The translations under genes were made by a program, and so were the position numbers. This document shows positions 1 through 13,405 of a stretch of DNA of 64,000 nucleotides, one piece after another. This DNA is from Lineus longissimus. Taxonomy: Eukaryota > Nemertea > Pilidiophora > Heteronemertea > Lineidae. The notes beneath the pieces are model-generated. The model saw only the letters and a list, made by a program, of their open reading frames with translations. It made no database searches and was not told the DNA's origin. The stretch is taken from the NCBI RefSeq assembly GCF_910592395.1, contig NC_088312.1, positions 4,340,001 to 4,404,000 on the forward strand. The letters are read 5' to 3'. Numbering within the stretch: position 1 is the stretch's first letter; the number at the start of each line of letters is the position of its first letter.

Positions 1-3000
1 ATTTTGCTTGTGAGTGATTTCTTGGCCTATAATGCCGCCCCTCGTGGCTTAAATGTCCAAAGTGTGGCTTCTTTTTAATCTTTTATGCAGCAGTTGAAAA
101 CGTGACCGCAAACATAGTTCCGAGATGCGACCAACAAATGGGATACTGTATATGATACATTCATTTGTACCCAACTGGCCAAAATTATGTCCACATCGTC
201 ACATGGGAACAGACTACCAATCACGACCGCATTACGTGATTCACCAGAATCCCAATAGACCCGAACGCTGCATTAGTCCAGGATGATGAAGATTTCCCAA
301 GGCATCCCATTGTAATTTCGCATTTCGCATTTCGCATAGACGATTTATCTGCCTCTACAATCGTTTGCCTCTCATTTGAATTTGCATGACGTGATCCTTG
401 GCCGATAACTCATGGTCCCTGGAGCATCCATCATTTTCATTTCCATTCTACTAGTAATTGCCCACATGTCATCGGCATGACTGTCGGCAGAACCCCTGAT
501 TTTGGTCACTCGCGATGGGCTATCAGCGCGGCGAGATTATTCACGATTAGCCATATTAGCAAGGGTATCTGACGTTTCGTCATCGGATGGTATGTATGAC
601 TGTTAATTCCTTCATGGTGCCACTTATACAAGTAATAGCCGAATCTGCTTGACATGATGGCCGATAATTCATGGTGTCCGGAGCATCCATTATTCCATTC
701 TTATTGCCCACACATCATAGGGATAACAGATAGAACACCTGATTCCGACTGCGTGGATACCAGGGCGAGCAGTTATCAGTGAGACACTCTACTGGCAAAT
801 AAACTCTGGAAATACAACGGTGACGAGCCCGCAAGGGCGCATTTGCTGCGTTGCCCCTGCCTTTTTCATCATACAATTTCCTACTCCGCCGATGATAAGG
901 AGAGATACCGATACACGCTCTACATCGACATGATCATTACGGATTCGTCTCAAGATGTCATGTCTCATTAACTTGTCTAGCTAGAGTCATTTGGGTGACG
1001 TGATGTGACTTCTCATCTACACCTATATAAACATACAAGCCAGCGATAACAGTTAGTATATGATTTCACAAGATATACACATACCAAGTTTTCTGGACTA
1101 TGATATTTTACCAGGCGTGGAGACCTTGGCTTTTTACTACGAACTTGCCTGGTGTTGAAATGACTATCACCTCCTCGTCATATGTCTCATCGAGTAGTCC
1201 CAATTTTAGACTAACCAGCCAAGGCTGGTTTCCCTAAGTCCCAATCAATCAAACAAAATGATAGTCCTTAGTTTTTAATGTACCATATTGAATAAAGGTT
1301 TCGTCATCTCGCTATTACCAGTGACCCTGCCAATCTCGCGCGCATTCTGTCATGGAAGGTCACCAGTCTCATCACTAAAGGAGAGCCCATCCATCCATTA
1401 AATGAAATCTCGTGTCACTTTCTCCCTCACATTAAGTCGTCTCTATGAGATCAGCTAGATCGTTATTACGGACCGTGACATGATTACCATAATTTGCGTA
1501 ACGGTTCGCTTCTTCCCTATTTGAAATTGACAGACAGGAGTATTAGACTGCAAGAGGTAGTGACATGCAAATATATAAATATTTAAAGCACATAGATTGA
1601 CTGATGACGATATTTACTGACTTCATGACGAGTATCTGTGCAAAAAAATGATTGCTCATTCACTCTGTAAGGAAAATGACAGTCTCTAAATGTACAATCT
1701 TAAATATCCTGACTCAGAATTTTTTCCTAAGTTCTAATTCTGAAAAATTTTCAAAATAAAAAAAGAAGTCTTTCGTGAGAGCAAATATTTTTTAATATTT
1801 TTATTCCACCCTCCTCAGCTTGTCCTAGGATGGAAAAGCACGCTAACAAAGTTATGAAAAAAGTCTCGCCTCAGTCAACAAATAAATTCCAGTTTCCCAA
1901 TATTCCCCCGATCTCCAACTTCAACAAATGGATGCCATTCATATGCTCACACACTCCCCGTCCAGCCAATAACATGAGATTTAATGGTACCAATCCAGCC
2001 ATGTACATCAAAGAATGGCTTAGATGAGACAAATACATTACTTCGACAAATTGCAGAGAAATGATATGAACTCCTTGATAAATTGCAGAGAAATGAATAT
2101 GGACTTCTGAGGTACTGTACGATTTGCGCCAGTCACGAACTTAACAGATGACAGACATGAGAAGGTGGTGTGCAAAAGTACGTGCTTTCCCAGTGTAATT
2201 GGCTACTTCGGGAATTGGCTTCGTTATTTGGTCCTTTATAGACCGTTGGTGATGTCGAGTCGTGCCGCGACTCTCTAGGATGTCTTTGGCTCAGCGGGGA
2301 TTTCCGCTGTGGAGAAATCCTCTCAAAGTGACAGTATGTCAAAGTCAACGATCTTCAGATGCTTGCGCGTGAGGTTCCTGAGAAGAATTGAGCTGAGGAA
2401 GGGTTTATATCAAGAAATCCGCACAGCGCGTCTGACGTCAGTGTCAAAGATGTCGTAAACCTTTTCAAAGTTCAACCTGAGATTTTAGAAAAGGTTTGAG
2501 CTCAGGAAGAGCTTACGTCGTGTGGTAAAAGTAATTTTAATGATTAAAATCTCGCTCAGAAAATCCTCAAGACAAACCAAGTAATGACAACAACTTTCTA
2601 AATTGTTCCAGCTTGAAGCAAACGAAGGTGAGCAGCGGGCAATGTGGAATTTGCGAGTTCGCAAGATGAATGGCTGTGAACTATCATTTTATTGGACAGT
2701 CACGAAGTCAACGTTTCTGCTATCTCACAGCCTACATCGGAACTATTCACATTCGTACGCCCTTTTAAGGATTCTTTTTATCACATCTGACATAGCCAAA
2801 CCAGGCCACCCAATTTCATTCACCGATTTTCTGTTTTTGGCCACAAACGTGCCATGTCGAAAAATAACGATCAAGGCAGAATATCTGTACCCTAAACATA
2901 ACGATTTCGTGATGCGATTGCCCATATCATTATTTCTCCATAAATAAATCATGACTGATTCGATCATTTATTAAAGTAAACACAATTAAAACACATTTGA

Positions 3001-4259
3001 ACACAATGTAAATTGATATGACAAATTGGATGTTTATTGCAAAGAGTGATGAATAATATACAATGTAAGCAAAATCTTCTCTAACATTTATAATTTGAAT
3101 TTTTTGTTATGCATGTGCGATTTAACAAAATCAATGTCATCAATTCATAGAAAGATTCTGCCGAAATATGCTATTTCGTCTTGAAATAGTTAACCACGAT
3201 GTCATAAACGATCACGTAGATGTCCTCACGTGTATGTTCCGTCTTGTATAGGGCATCATTATTAAAACAAACCGTGCACCGTGCCTTTAATGGCAGTCTT
3301 CCTACAGAACGCTCGTTTCAGTGCCTGTGATTTACTGTTAATCGCTGTGTCTGCTCAGGTTGTCTGTATTTATCTGATATTATACATTGTATCTTGCTTA
3401 GAACATATTTTTCTATGCATTCTCACACACGGATTGGTCTGAGACCGATAGTGGAGAAAGACTTGATATCGTGTCTGAAATTTCAAATTCCCCCTCTCTA
3501 TTCTGAGATTTGCCTTTCATTTTACGATTTACCTCAATAATTGATTGTCTGTACCGTTGTCAGACATTACAGAAGACAAATGCTGACTGAAATGTAATCA
3601 ACAGCGACGTCCTGACTATTTGCTTAATGAACTGTTCCTGTTCCTAACGGGAAGTGAAAGCAAGATCAATACGATGTGAAGATGATTAATATGAACATTT
3701 CCTCGTAAATCACTCAGCTAAGATTTTTCAAGTTTCTGCGAGAAAGTTATTGGCAGTGTTGATACATATCACGTTAACCCATTCTTATATATACTGTACA
3801 AGTAGATTTTTTTTTCTCCAAGAAAAGCCGTATGCCTTTGGTACTGTGACAAACCGTGTTGGCTTTCCAGTTTGAACGGATATACTTTGACGCGTCATGA
3901 TGGTAGAATTGTTGTTGTTACCGAATCCAGAATCTTGCTTTCAGTGACACACAACTTGTGTTTTCTGCTTGATGGAACTACTGATATCAGCTCATGTTGC
4001 TGATCGTGCTTTAAACTCTTTGTGGAACTAATGGACTGTTTTGTTAGCTCGCACTCGTCAGCCCTTAACTTCCGTGCAACAAGAACTGTGTTATTTCTTG
4101 TTGCAGCAACTGATGTTAGTTCGTGTGTACATCAATTCATGTTGGTACAGTTCACTTTGAACTCGTGTGTATGTTCCACCGGTACGAACGTAATGGCGTG
4201 CTTTCTAATGCCAAACACCTCTACGATGTATAAGGTGTCATCTCCTTTTATATTTCCAG
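1..4259. other. non-coding stretch left of the kringle gene
   Basis: No recognisable protein family or RNA gene is seen on either strand. Short open frames here (for example at 2603-2947) have no domain signature and overlap open frames on the other strand, so I treat them as chance. The stretch holds a diverged tandem duplication (about 379-780), a 33-base repeat (2047-2064 and 2080-2096) and AT-rich runs near 1740-1800. The missing first exon and promoter of the downstream kringle gene should lie here or in the 5' part of its long intron, but I cannot place them. Confidence 0.5.
379..780. repeat. diverged tandem duplication, about 262-base offset
   Basis: Two blocks share the same order of words: GAATYTGC, then GGCCGATAAYTCATGG, GGAGCATCCATYATT, TTGCCCACA and CCTGATT. 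They start near 379 and 641. Identity is partial, so the duplication is old. No coding potential or transposon ends were recognised. Confidence 0.6.
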
Positions 4260-7200
4260 ACAACCCAACAAACCGGGAATCCTGCATCAGCAGTATATTC
4301 GGTGCTGAATACAGAGGCACAGACAACTCAACCTCCTCGGGAAAGCCTTGCATGCGGTGGGACATCGTGCTTCCTTCTTCCACCACCAACTGGACCGCGC
4401 ATGTGAACTATTGCCGGTATTTCTCGGGGGGCCAGTTTGGGGTCGGAAGGAGTCAACCTTGGTGCTATACGGATGGAAGTGGAGGCTGGGAGTTATGCAG
4501 CGTGCAAAGATGTGGTGAGTAGTCGTGTTACTACATGATATACGAATATTGCTTAGCATCCGTCCTTCAAAGAAGTCTTGGCAACAACAATACTTTTCGG
4601 TGCGTTATCAAAATTTCCGCCGGATGAAATTGGGACCAAAATAAGTGTACTCTTCTCCAATCTGAGAAATGTCTAGTGTTGATCTAATTGCGCCTGCAAT
4701 GTTACTTTTATGTTACAATTGAATTCGACGTGGAACGAAAGCACACTTCAAAGCTGAATGCTTGCATCAAGTAGATATCGACAAAATTACTTCAGGGAAG
4801 ATCATAATTTATGTGCTACGGTAGCTGCCATGTCGTTCCTTGGACCAGAAACTGACTACACGTACTACATAAAGCTAGTAATGAGGCCAGTGACTATGAA
4901 TGAGGGGGTCGAACTTGGGTTAGAACACCAGTCACCACCAGCTAATCTACTAAGGAGATTGCGTATAATTACATCTTATATACGTCAAATGACAGGAACT
5001 TGAGTAGTTCACGTGAATGCTGATATGGCAAAGGCGACAAAATCCGACGATCCATCATAAGAAACACGTTGCTGGATTTTCTATACGAGTAAGCTCCAGC
5101 AGAGGCAGAGTTCCCCTTGGACAAATTACTCAAACAACTGTCATCTTTCTAAATTGGGTGTAACGACCTTTTCATGATAATACAGTGTTCCTTATAAAAT
5201 TGGAAGATCAAACCCGTCTTTCTTTTGTGTTGCAAGGAAACCATCAGTAGCGTTACATCCATCGCTACCAAGTAGCTCTCAGCACTATATATTAGGTCTC
5301 ATCTTTAGTATGCTTTTACATGTAGGTGACACTGTCTGTATAGCATTATTTTTTCATTCGGATTTTTAGTTTTTGTACTAGTCGTCTCTTGATGAATGCT
5401 AAAGTGAAATGCTATGAAATATGAAACCATTTCATTCTAACTTACCTGAACTACCAAGGATGATTTCAAAGAGTCAGTCCCTTATACGAAAGGTTATATG
5501 CAAAGCCAAAGGAAAGTTCAGAACAAAGCAAGGATAAAAAGGGAAGACTTACGACACCGCGTGCTACTGAGAGTCTTCTCCCCTCTTGCTAACGTGAGCT
5601 TATAACTTGTGAACGAATTTTTTTCTCATGGTGAGGAACGAGTAGGCGAGTAAGCTTGGCTTTTGTTACCTAGATATTTTGCTCAAAGCCTTTTCATTAT
5701 CGCTATTAAATTGTCTCAGAAAAAAGACTTTTATGAGAAACTGGTAGGTGTACTCACATCGTCTTTGGCTGGCGGCAAACCAAACCACTGTGTACATGTC
5801 AGCAATAGAGCCCGGTCCATTGGGCAAGTTTTGGTTAACAGGGTACGCCAATACTAATCAGGCGCGTTGGTGAGATGGTTTTATGGAGACACAACGGCGA
5901 CATTAAAATTTGTATTTTCCTCCCTAACTAACGACGAAGATGACCACTGGACTGTCCTTTCTGACTACATTGGAACTTATGCCTGCGATAATACAAACCT
6001 CGAAGAATAACAAAGCTATCTAGTCACAATGTCCAAACGTGTTTACTGATCAGCCAGACGTAGTACACCACCACGGGCCCTGATACTACGCATAATAGTT
6101 GGATGACCAAAAGCCTTTGGGGAAAACCTTAAGCGACAGGACGCATTTGCCGTAAAGAGCCGCTGGGGAAATCAGTCAGCAAATTATTCCAAGCCGTCTG
6201 TTGCAATATTGATAAACACGGCTTACAGTTCAGTGACACCAGTTTCGGACACGTACTTAGAATCTTGAAAGATCCTTAGCCGGAATCTTATAAGGTTCAG
6301 GGTCAGATTCTTACAAGCCCTTAAGTATACATAGATGTCTCCGCGATCGTGTCTGTGAGCAGTCGAGTGGTACTTGTTCAAAGTTTCGAGGTCCCTCTCC
6401 TTGGCGAAGGCTGGATCTCGACCAGGGTGCCTTGGTTCATTCCTTCGCTACGAAGGCTTCCGATAACTTAAACAGTCAACCTACGCTGTAGGTGGTAGCA
6501 TTCGCTACCACCTACATCTGGGCTGTCATCTAACAAAACCCTTCTCGACCGCAGGTGACAGAATGATGTGACATTATCAATAATATTCTTTAGCTACCAT
6601 AGCTACCAGTCTTCGTAAGGAAGATCAAAGATATTAGCGCCCACCCTTTTTTAGGTTTCCGTATTCAAATGACTACAACATCTGAAACCTTACTCTTGTA
6701 ATATCGAAGTAACCGTTATTACCTAGCTTTTGTTTTGGGCAATAACAGCGAAGAAGAGGCACAATTTACCTGCACCAAAGCGGATGAGGCAAGAAACAAA
6801 ATCGTTTGCACGTGCATGTACATGTAACCTCGCCGATGATTCTATATCAGCGATGATCAAAACCAGCGATGATTAACAAAATATGCGCAACTGAATTACA
6901 TTCGTTAAAGAATGGTGTCGACCTGGCTTTTGACACTAATGATGAGATTATTACCCTGGTATCTACGAGTAAAGGTGTACAAACCGGGCAACTTTAGGTC
7001 AAAGATATGCGTAGGTATTGTTGCGACGGCGGCCACTGCGGAAAGAAATCACTTTTGTGATCATATGCAGCAGAAAAGAAAGAACTTCTCCTTTCCCATT
7101 CTCATCACAACTTGCCGGCAACATAAAACATCCTTTCCGATAACTTAAACAACCATTGAGCGCAGGTGATAACTTGCTCAGGATTGCTTGCGCGGTTATC

Positions 7201-9524
7201 AAAAGAACCTTTTTCTTTCCCAGTATTGTTGCAGTGACCAACATGTGATTACAAATCATTTTTGTGAAATGGAAATTGGTTGTCTGACCTTTAAAATCAT
7301 CTGAATGGTTTTTCATTGTGTCAACCATAGATTGGAGAGGTTTATGTTGTTCTGGCTGTCGTAAATTGGCTTGAGGGTTGAGCTGAACAGCAGTCAGTAA
7401 CAATGTATGTGAACACTATACAGATCTGCTACCGTGATCCATCTCATTTTCGATGTCGTTTCAGACCTGCCGCCATATGAAACCTGCTACCGTAGCCCTG
7501 TTGCTATCACCAACACCAAACTGACATCAGACTGCAACTGTAGTGTATCCCTGTCCCTGAAGGCGAGCCCGGCGGTCCAGCTTATCCGCGCAATCTTCGT
7601 CTACCCGCCCGCGGAGGAAATCTGCACCCGGGACGTAGTGCTGAATCTTGAAGGGAAGCCTCTCGAGCTGACCTGCGAGGATGGTCAGTCCGTCGACCTC
7701 TCCATGCAGATGACCCCCAATGTCTCCTACAACATCGGTCTTGGTCTAAAGACGGATTACAATCGGAACAATCAGACTGGGGTCGGTTTGCATCAGATTA
7801 CATACACTGGTAAGGGTGAAAAGGGGATTCTGCTTGATATAGAAGTTATCTCTTCATTTCCAGGGGGACGCGTACCATATAACATGTTACATATTTCGAC
7901 ATTGAGAAGGAGCGTCATATATGTCCTTTTTTCTTATGGCTTCTTGATGGTTTGATGTTACATGTACCTCGCTTGTCACGAGGTGGAGAATGATGTGGCA
8001 AATATTGACCCCTACATGGGGAGTTGTCTGCTATATGATGGAGACTGTGGATATTGTTAACATTTACATTGTACCTTCTGATTTTCACTTTGATTCAACG
8101 GCTCTGGGAGGTTCCGGAGTGGCCTGCCACTGCTGATTAAAGGTGGGGGGTCAAAAGCACATTTTAGGTTTTCAATGTTTTCAAATATCCATCTTTTTTT
8201 GCTTTTCAGCCATGTCTTACGTCCATTTGACTAGCTGTGATGTGATACTACCAACTGACGTAAGGAAGTCTACTGGAACATCAAACGTCGAGATCCATAC
8301 CTTAGACGCCAATGGTACTGATTTACCACTTCACCCACATGGCGCCGGAGATGTCATCAAGCATTCTAATCACACTCTCAAAGGTACGTCTGGGACAGAA
8401 AACTTATTCTTTGACAGGAGGTGAACCACATGCGTTTTAGAGTCGATTGTTATAGACAGAAAACACGTTGGTCTTGATCCAAATCTGCCTTTTAACAAGA
8501 AAATAACACCACTGCAGATTGGCTCAGAGGGTTCTATTAAAGGATCCGAAGGTACAGCCACATGGTTCAGGAAATGGGAACGAGGAGAGATACTTGTTAT
8601 CATGGAAATTCGTTTAAATTTGTTTTGATTGAGTATACCAGCAAGACAAGAGTTTGTCCACCAAATTTGTTGCCTGTCTGCCCATCCCTGACTGAGACTC
8701 ATATATATTTTTTCATCACGTCTCTTTGTATACGACTCACGAGTTCCATATTGCTGTAAATTTCACTTTTTATCGTTTTCCTCTTTGTAGGGCTCGTTAT
8801 CGGTCTAGTTGTGAGCGCCGTGGTGGCTGTTGGTGTCATCAGCGTAGTAACATATATCTGGTTGATAGACAAAAGGTAAGTAAAATATTCCGTTTTATTC
8901 TTCATCAAAGACAGTTCTTGACATTCAAACGCCAGTCTTTCCTTGCCGCCTATGAAAGTTCAACTTCTAGACCGCCATTTTTTTACCATTTCTTTTTTTA
9001 GGCATTTTAGATATTTGATCTGTAGGGATCGACTTTACGGAACCAGAAATAATACAGTTAGTGTGGTACATGTAATTGATCACAGAGTTTCCTTAAACTT
9101 TCGTCTCCATTCCAGACATATGAGAAGCGAACTCCTTCGCGAATACCTCGGCGAGGACCATCTTTCAAGCGATGAAGAAAAGACGTATTTCTCGGAACCA
9201 AAAGCTTATATCAACACCATCGCTTTAGATAGTGAGAGAGACGAACAGCCAACACCCCGAACGCTGGATCAGTTAGATCCTCTAGCTTTAGCTAGGAATA
9301 ACAAACACCTTCGGCCCAATGGTTGCAGTTGTGTAAATATTGATGCCCCTGACAAAAGGGACCTTCAGAATGGACATGTAACAAAAATCGAAACGGCAAT
9401 CGTGCCGATTAATGAGTTGGAGAATTTTGATGATTTGTCTGACGTGATTGCCAACCCTATGGCAAGGGAGGTTGTGAATAACTGTGATGTTGAACCAGTT
9501 GCTGACCAGGAAAACACCGTATGA
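4260..9524 (+). CDS. kringle-domain type I membrane protein (5' end missing)
   Basis: Five exons join in phase: 4260-4514, 7465-7809, 8210-8383, 8791-8875 and 9116-9524 (TGA). The first visible exon is a kringle domain with six cysteines in the usual order and the motifs NYCR and PWCYT. Next comes about 170 residues of cysteine-containing, N-glycosylation-rich ectodomain that I do not recognise. One membrane segment follows (GLVIGLVVSAVVAVGVISVV, exon 4), then an acidic cytoplasmic tail of about 136 residues. The signal-peptide exon was not found; the open frame 4022-4259 ahead of the kringle ends in a good acceptor (ATTTCCAG), so it is probably intron. The layout (one kringle, one membrane span, short tail) is like PIK3IP1, but no tail similarity was seen, so the role is open. 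A ligand-binding or receptor role at the cell surface is inference. The neighbouring dioxygenase gene converges on it. Confidence 0.75.
4515..7464 (+). other. intron after the kringle exon
   Basis: About 2.95 kb, bounded by GTGAGT at 4515 and TTTCAG at 7464. No other gene is seen inside. It holds a perfect 13-base hairpin at 6487-6516 and words shared between about 6465-6545 and 7130-7180 (CCGATAACTTAAACA, CGCAGGTGA), which suggest a short non-autonomous repeat. Confidence 0.55.
6487..6516. repeat. perfect hairpin, 13-base stem, 4-base loop
   Basis: TGTAGGTGGTAGC (6487-6499) pairs exactly with GCTACCACCTACA (6504-6516) around ATTC. It is intronic and flanked by sequence partly repeated 650 bases downstream. 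It is probably part of a small inverted-repeat element. Confidence 0.6.
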
Positions 9525-10060
9525 GTTATTTTCTAATATCCTTAAGGACAGAATAAACATGTAAATTGGACTCAAGGCAGTTGTGGTATGTCGAGTTAAC
9601 TGTGGGAGGGAAATGGAGCAATATCGACAATATGATTTGTAAGAAGTTCAAATCAGCCTGATGTGAGCACTTGGTGCTACAATGATGCCATCTATACAGC
9701 CTTGCTACTTGATAAATTTCATGCAGTAGTAAAGAAGGTCCACTTTTGTGTATCAAACAACAATGAAATATCTCACTTGCGCAGGTCGCAAACCCCAGGC
9801 CCTTTAATACAGGATGGTCTCTCAAATGAATGACTTCTTTGAAATCAACAGTGGTGAAGCACAGTACCGATTGCTAAAAAAGTAAATATCGGTCATGGCC
9901 GACTCGGTGGTATTACCATCATGTGCCTTGTGAATAGTGCAGGTTATCAAAATCAAAATATGTACATTCATGTTACAATTGAATTCCGTGTACAACTGTA
10001 TTTATCTATATGTGTCTATGTAATGTACATGTACAATACTTTGTATCGTAATCAAGATTA

Positions 10061-10066
10061 AATAAA
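10061..10066 (+). terminator. poly(A) signal AATAAA of the kringle gene
   Basis: Canonical AATAAA lies 537 bases after the stop codon at 9522-9524 and about 100 bases before the stop of the convergent dioxygenase gene. It is the first perfect signal I see in the 3' region. Confidence 0.6.
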
Positions 10067-10170
10067 CGTTTTTTTTAACACTGAATTATTCTGCTTTCAT
10101 CGAAAGGATTGCAATACGAGTGATGACTACATTCGGATAATCTTCTTTGTGATCAAAAGTTACAACCTTA

Positions 10171-12073
10171 CTAAGTTGCCTTGTAACAAGCCATACTGGT
10201 CCTATTAAGCCGAGGGCCAGTGAAGCCCATCTTACAATGCGAAAAAAGCATGTTATCGAACACCAACACCTCATTCTGTTTCAACTGGCTCCCTTTCGTA
10301 CACTTCCACGTGACTTCTCGTAAGTGGTCCATCACGTCTAACTCGATGACTGAGCCGTCCCCGTAGAGTGTGGTGAATGGAAACTGCTTCTCCGGCAGGT
10401 GCTTCAACTTGTCCCAGAGACCTGGGTAGTCTTCAAAACAGGTCCAATGTTGCCCGGGGATCTGGCCAAACCAGAGCATCTCACCTGAAATGAATAATGG
10501 AACATGAACGATGCCAGCGCTGGTTACGTCAATCTCAAGCCAGTCCAGCTGCACGCACCATTCCTAAACTCAATTGTCCTACGGATTTATATACCGTGAC
10601 CCCACGCTGTATATCTGATTCTTCAGAAATTTCTTCTGCAAAGTAACAGTTACTTCTAATGAGCTGGTAACTCTAAGCTGTCAGGGGAACCTGAACTATG
10701 CATTGGAAGTCCGAATAAATTAGTTCACACCGGAAATCCGTCCGTACTCTTAGCTTACCAGTTCGATAATGAGGAGATATGGCAGGCCGGTCCGTCCAGA
10801 AGCAGAGACTCCCATCGTCGTCCCATGACACAGAATTCCCCGCTTTTGTGACCATTTCCTCCACTTGAGCACGAGTCTCTACCTTCAGCGACTGAAAAGA
10901 ATGAATTGATGCTTGAAAATACGAGATGATCCAGAGAGAGGTCCCTCATTTAAGCATCATGATACCCTCATGTTCCTCCCTTTCAGAACCAGAGGACGAA
11001 AATCGTCAAATCCGATCACAGGAAACTATACCATGGACGTGTCCTTTAATCAATGTTTCAAAAATATCATTCGCATTCGTAACGGATGACTTCCTCGTAT
11101 ACGAGGACAATCTTTACCTCCCTCCAGCTAGGATAATTCGGCCTGGATTCCGCGGGAAAGTAGCGCCAGTATCGCACACCGAGTCGGTTGAATTTCTCCT
11201 TCACCTCTGGATCAAGCTGGTCGTAAACTGTCCTCACATCCGTCAGACCATTTTCTCCACCGCAACCAGGCTCTGCTTCGGTTTCGCAGTAGAAGAAGAT
11301 CTTCGGTGAAAAAGAAGACATTTAGGTTTTGCCTTCAAATGAAGTTCCTTCATCTTAACAGGAAATCTTGGTAATATACAGATACTAGAGGCTCCATACT
11401 ACTCGCAAAATCCTGTAGATAGACTCCTGACGACGAAAGGTGCTTCGAAACTGGTGTGCTTGTTTAGAGAAAGACAAACGTATACCAACTATTACATTCG
11501 TTCTTTTGCTAGTTCATTATTGAAGGTACCATATCCACATGGAACGTGGGTTCTCCTTAAATCATACTCTAAACTGCAAAGTAATAAACGAAGAGGTTAT
11601 CATCCGCAACTTACCAAATGAGGCCAGTACGGAAGATACGCCATTTCGTTGTGGGGTTCAACCGTATATTCCGGTGGGTCCACGCTCCCTGTAAACACGT
11701 TCGGAGCCACTGAATGTCTGAAACCACTCCCACCAACATAGGTCATTAGCTCATACCCCAAACCCGTGTAAAAGCAAGAGAAATCCTCAACAGACTGTAT
11801 AGGAAGACCTTTGAGGAGGACAGCGCCGTGCGTGTGAAGAAGTCCGTCTAATTTCGGTCGCAATCGGCTTGCGAATGAAGACACGTCCTCTGACTGGATT
11901 TTGTCTTCGACTTGGAGTCTGTGCGGAAAATGTTGATCCCACGGCTGGAGATGTTTTGGAAATTTCTTGTTACGTGATCCGGGGAGGTGTCGTCTGCCTG
12001 CCACCTGCACAAGGTTTCTAACCCATTGTGTCCCTCCTGTCGTTAAGCCTCTCTTCGCCGAGCAGGACAACAT
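10171..12073 (-). CDS. Fe(II)/2-oxoglutarate dioxygenase, TauD/At3g21360-like
   Basis: Four exons on the minus strand: 12073-11615, 11300-11118, 10891-10759 and 10484-10171 (TAG). They join in phase to 362 residues. Members of this fold oxidise a small substrate with O2 and 2-oxoglutarate; the substrate of this subgroup is not known to me. Iron ligands visible are H141 and E143 in VEPHNEMAYLPYWP and H341 in DNMLFSHCKMGF. R350 or R353 just after it would bind 2-oxoglutarate. The motif FFYCETEAEPGCGGE matches the conserved FFCE...GG block of clavaminate-synthase-like proteins. The N-terminus (about 30 residues, basic, poor in acids) could be a mitochondrial targeting signal; this is inference. 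The start at 12073 is the first Met of the open frame. A gamma-butyrobetaine or trimethyllysine hydroxylase is less likely because their N-terminal zinc domain is absent. Confidence 0.8.
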
Positions 12074-12739
12074 GGCATTCGCAGTCCGATGCTCCGTTGG
12101 TAAGAAAGAAGAGCGAACAGAACAATTTATATTGATTGTGATTTATACGGGCCTCTGTCCTAACGTTTTGAATTGCTGGGACGCCACATGTACTGAAATC
12201 AAACTGTCGGAGCAGGGTTGACTCTATCAGACGTCGACTGTCACAACCTGTTGTAAACATCCCCGCTAAAGCCCTGATAATTACGTGTGTGTATATGTAT
12301 ATCATTATCACCTTTTTTGTACTAATAGGACAATATACTGGTCAGGAATGACCTGGAAGATAGGCCTATGATTAGGAATATTATCAGTTAACCACTTTAC
12401 ATAATCGCGTGTGAAGGTTGGTCGGTCGTCCCACTACGGCACTGGACACCAATATCCTTCTCGTAGACGTTTTTGGGGCTTCGCGAAAACTTTGGTCCTT
12501 TTTATAGCATTAGACCACCGAATGTAACCCCCCCCCCCCACCCCCATTTCATCGTTCAAAGTAGAACGACATTCAACAACACTTTGCACTCTACCAGGTT
12601 TATCCAGTATAGTGTCAATGACAGATTAAAAATTATCGTTTTAGTGTACGAACTAACAATGTACCATCTCTCCCCTTTTCCCGGCTACAACGGGCATCAC
12701 CACTTGCCTTTTTGAATACGGGCCATCTCGGCCTAACGC

Positions 12740-12791
12740 CAACTCGACCTACCAACTCGGCCTCGGCCCGGACAAAAAACCAACTCGGCCT
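12740..12791. repeat. short CAACTCGGCCT direct repeat
   Basis: CAACTCGACCT (12740), CAACTCGGCCT (12753) and CAACTCGGCCT (12781) occur in one 52-base stretch, with a related ATCTCGGCCTA just upstream. It is a small degenerate tandem repeat in intergenic DNA. Confidence 0.55.
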
Positions 12792-13405
12792 GGGTTATAC
12801 ATTTTTGTTTTTTGGTTTAATTTCTTCTTATATGTGAATATCAGTTGCACTCGTTTAGTTGGTATACCATAGTCTACCTTTCCTGTAAATTTGAAGATAA
12901 TTCATTGGGCGATACAAGAGAAAATTGAAGGGTTTTTTTTGCTGATTTCAGGAGGGTCGTGCCGAGTTCGCCGGGGAACGACCTCTCCTGTTAAATGCAG
13001 TTCACGACCAAAATATAGACTAGGCATGAGGAGCACTGGAGGTACCTGGAGTGGGCAGGCATAAAAACTTAGCATGCTTAGTGCTGATGTCATCTTAAAC
13101 GGCCGACATACTTTATCGGCAATTAATAGGAGACATTAAGATACAAGTGACATAAATACTAGTCATACTTGTAAATGTTACACGACTTTCCTTTCAATAT
13201 AAGTTCTTATCTGCCATCTATAAATCAAAACCTGGTCGTGTAATTCATACACCCAGTCACTGGAGTGAAGACTGAAGACCTGCCACCTCAGTTACAACTA
13301 TAGCCGCAGACGATGAATTCATTTCGCATTTAAAAACCTTTCTTTAAATCTTATTTGCATGTCATATTTTTATCCTCCGCTAATAGCTGTAATTAGCTGA
13401 GCTGG

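Noticed and set aside
2603-2967. Overlapping frames on both strands (114 and 74 residues)
   Set aside because: No recognisable motifs, no consistent splice neighbours, and equal openness on both strands.
4022-4259. Signal-peptide-bearing first exon for the kringle gene, continuous with the kringle frame
   Set aside because: The hydrophobic stretch is weak and broken by charged residues, it has many ill-placed cysteines, and a strong acceptor ends at 4259. It is more likely intron.
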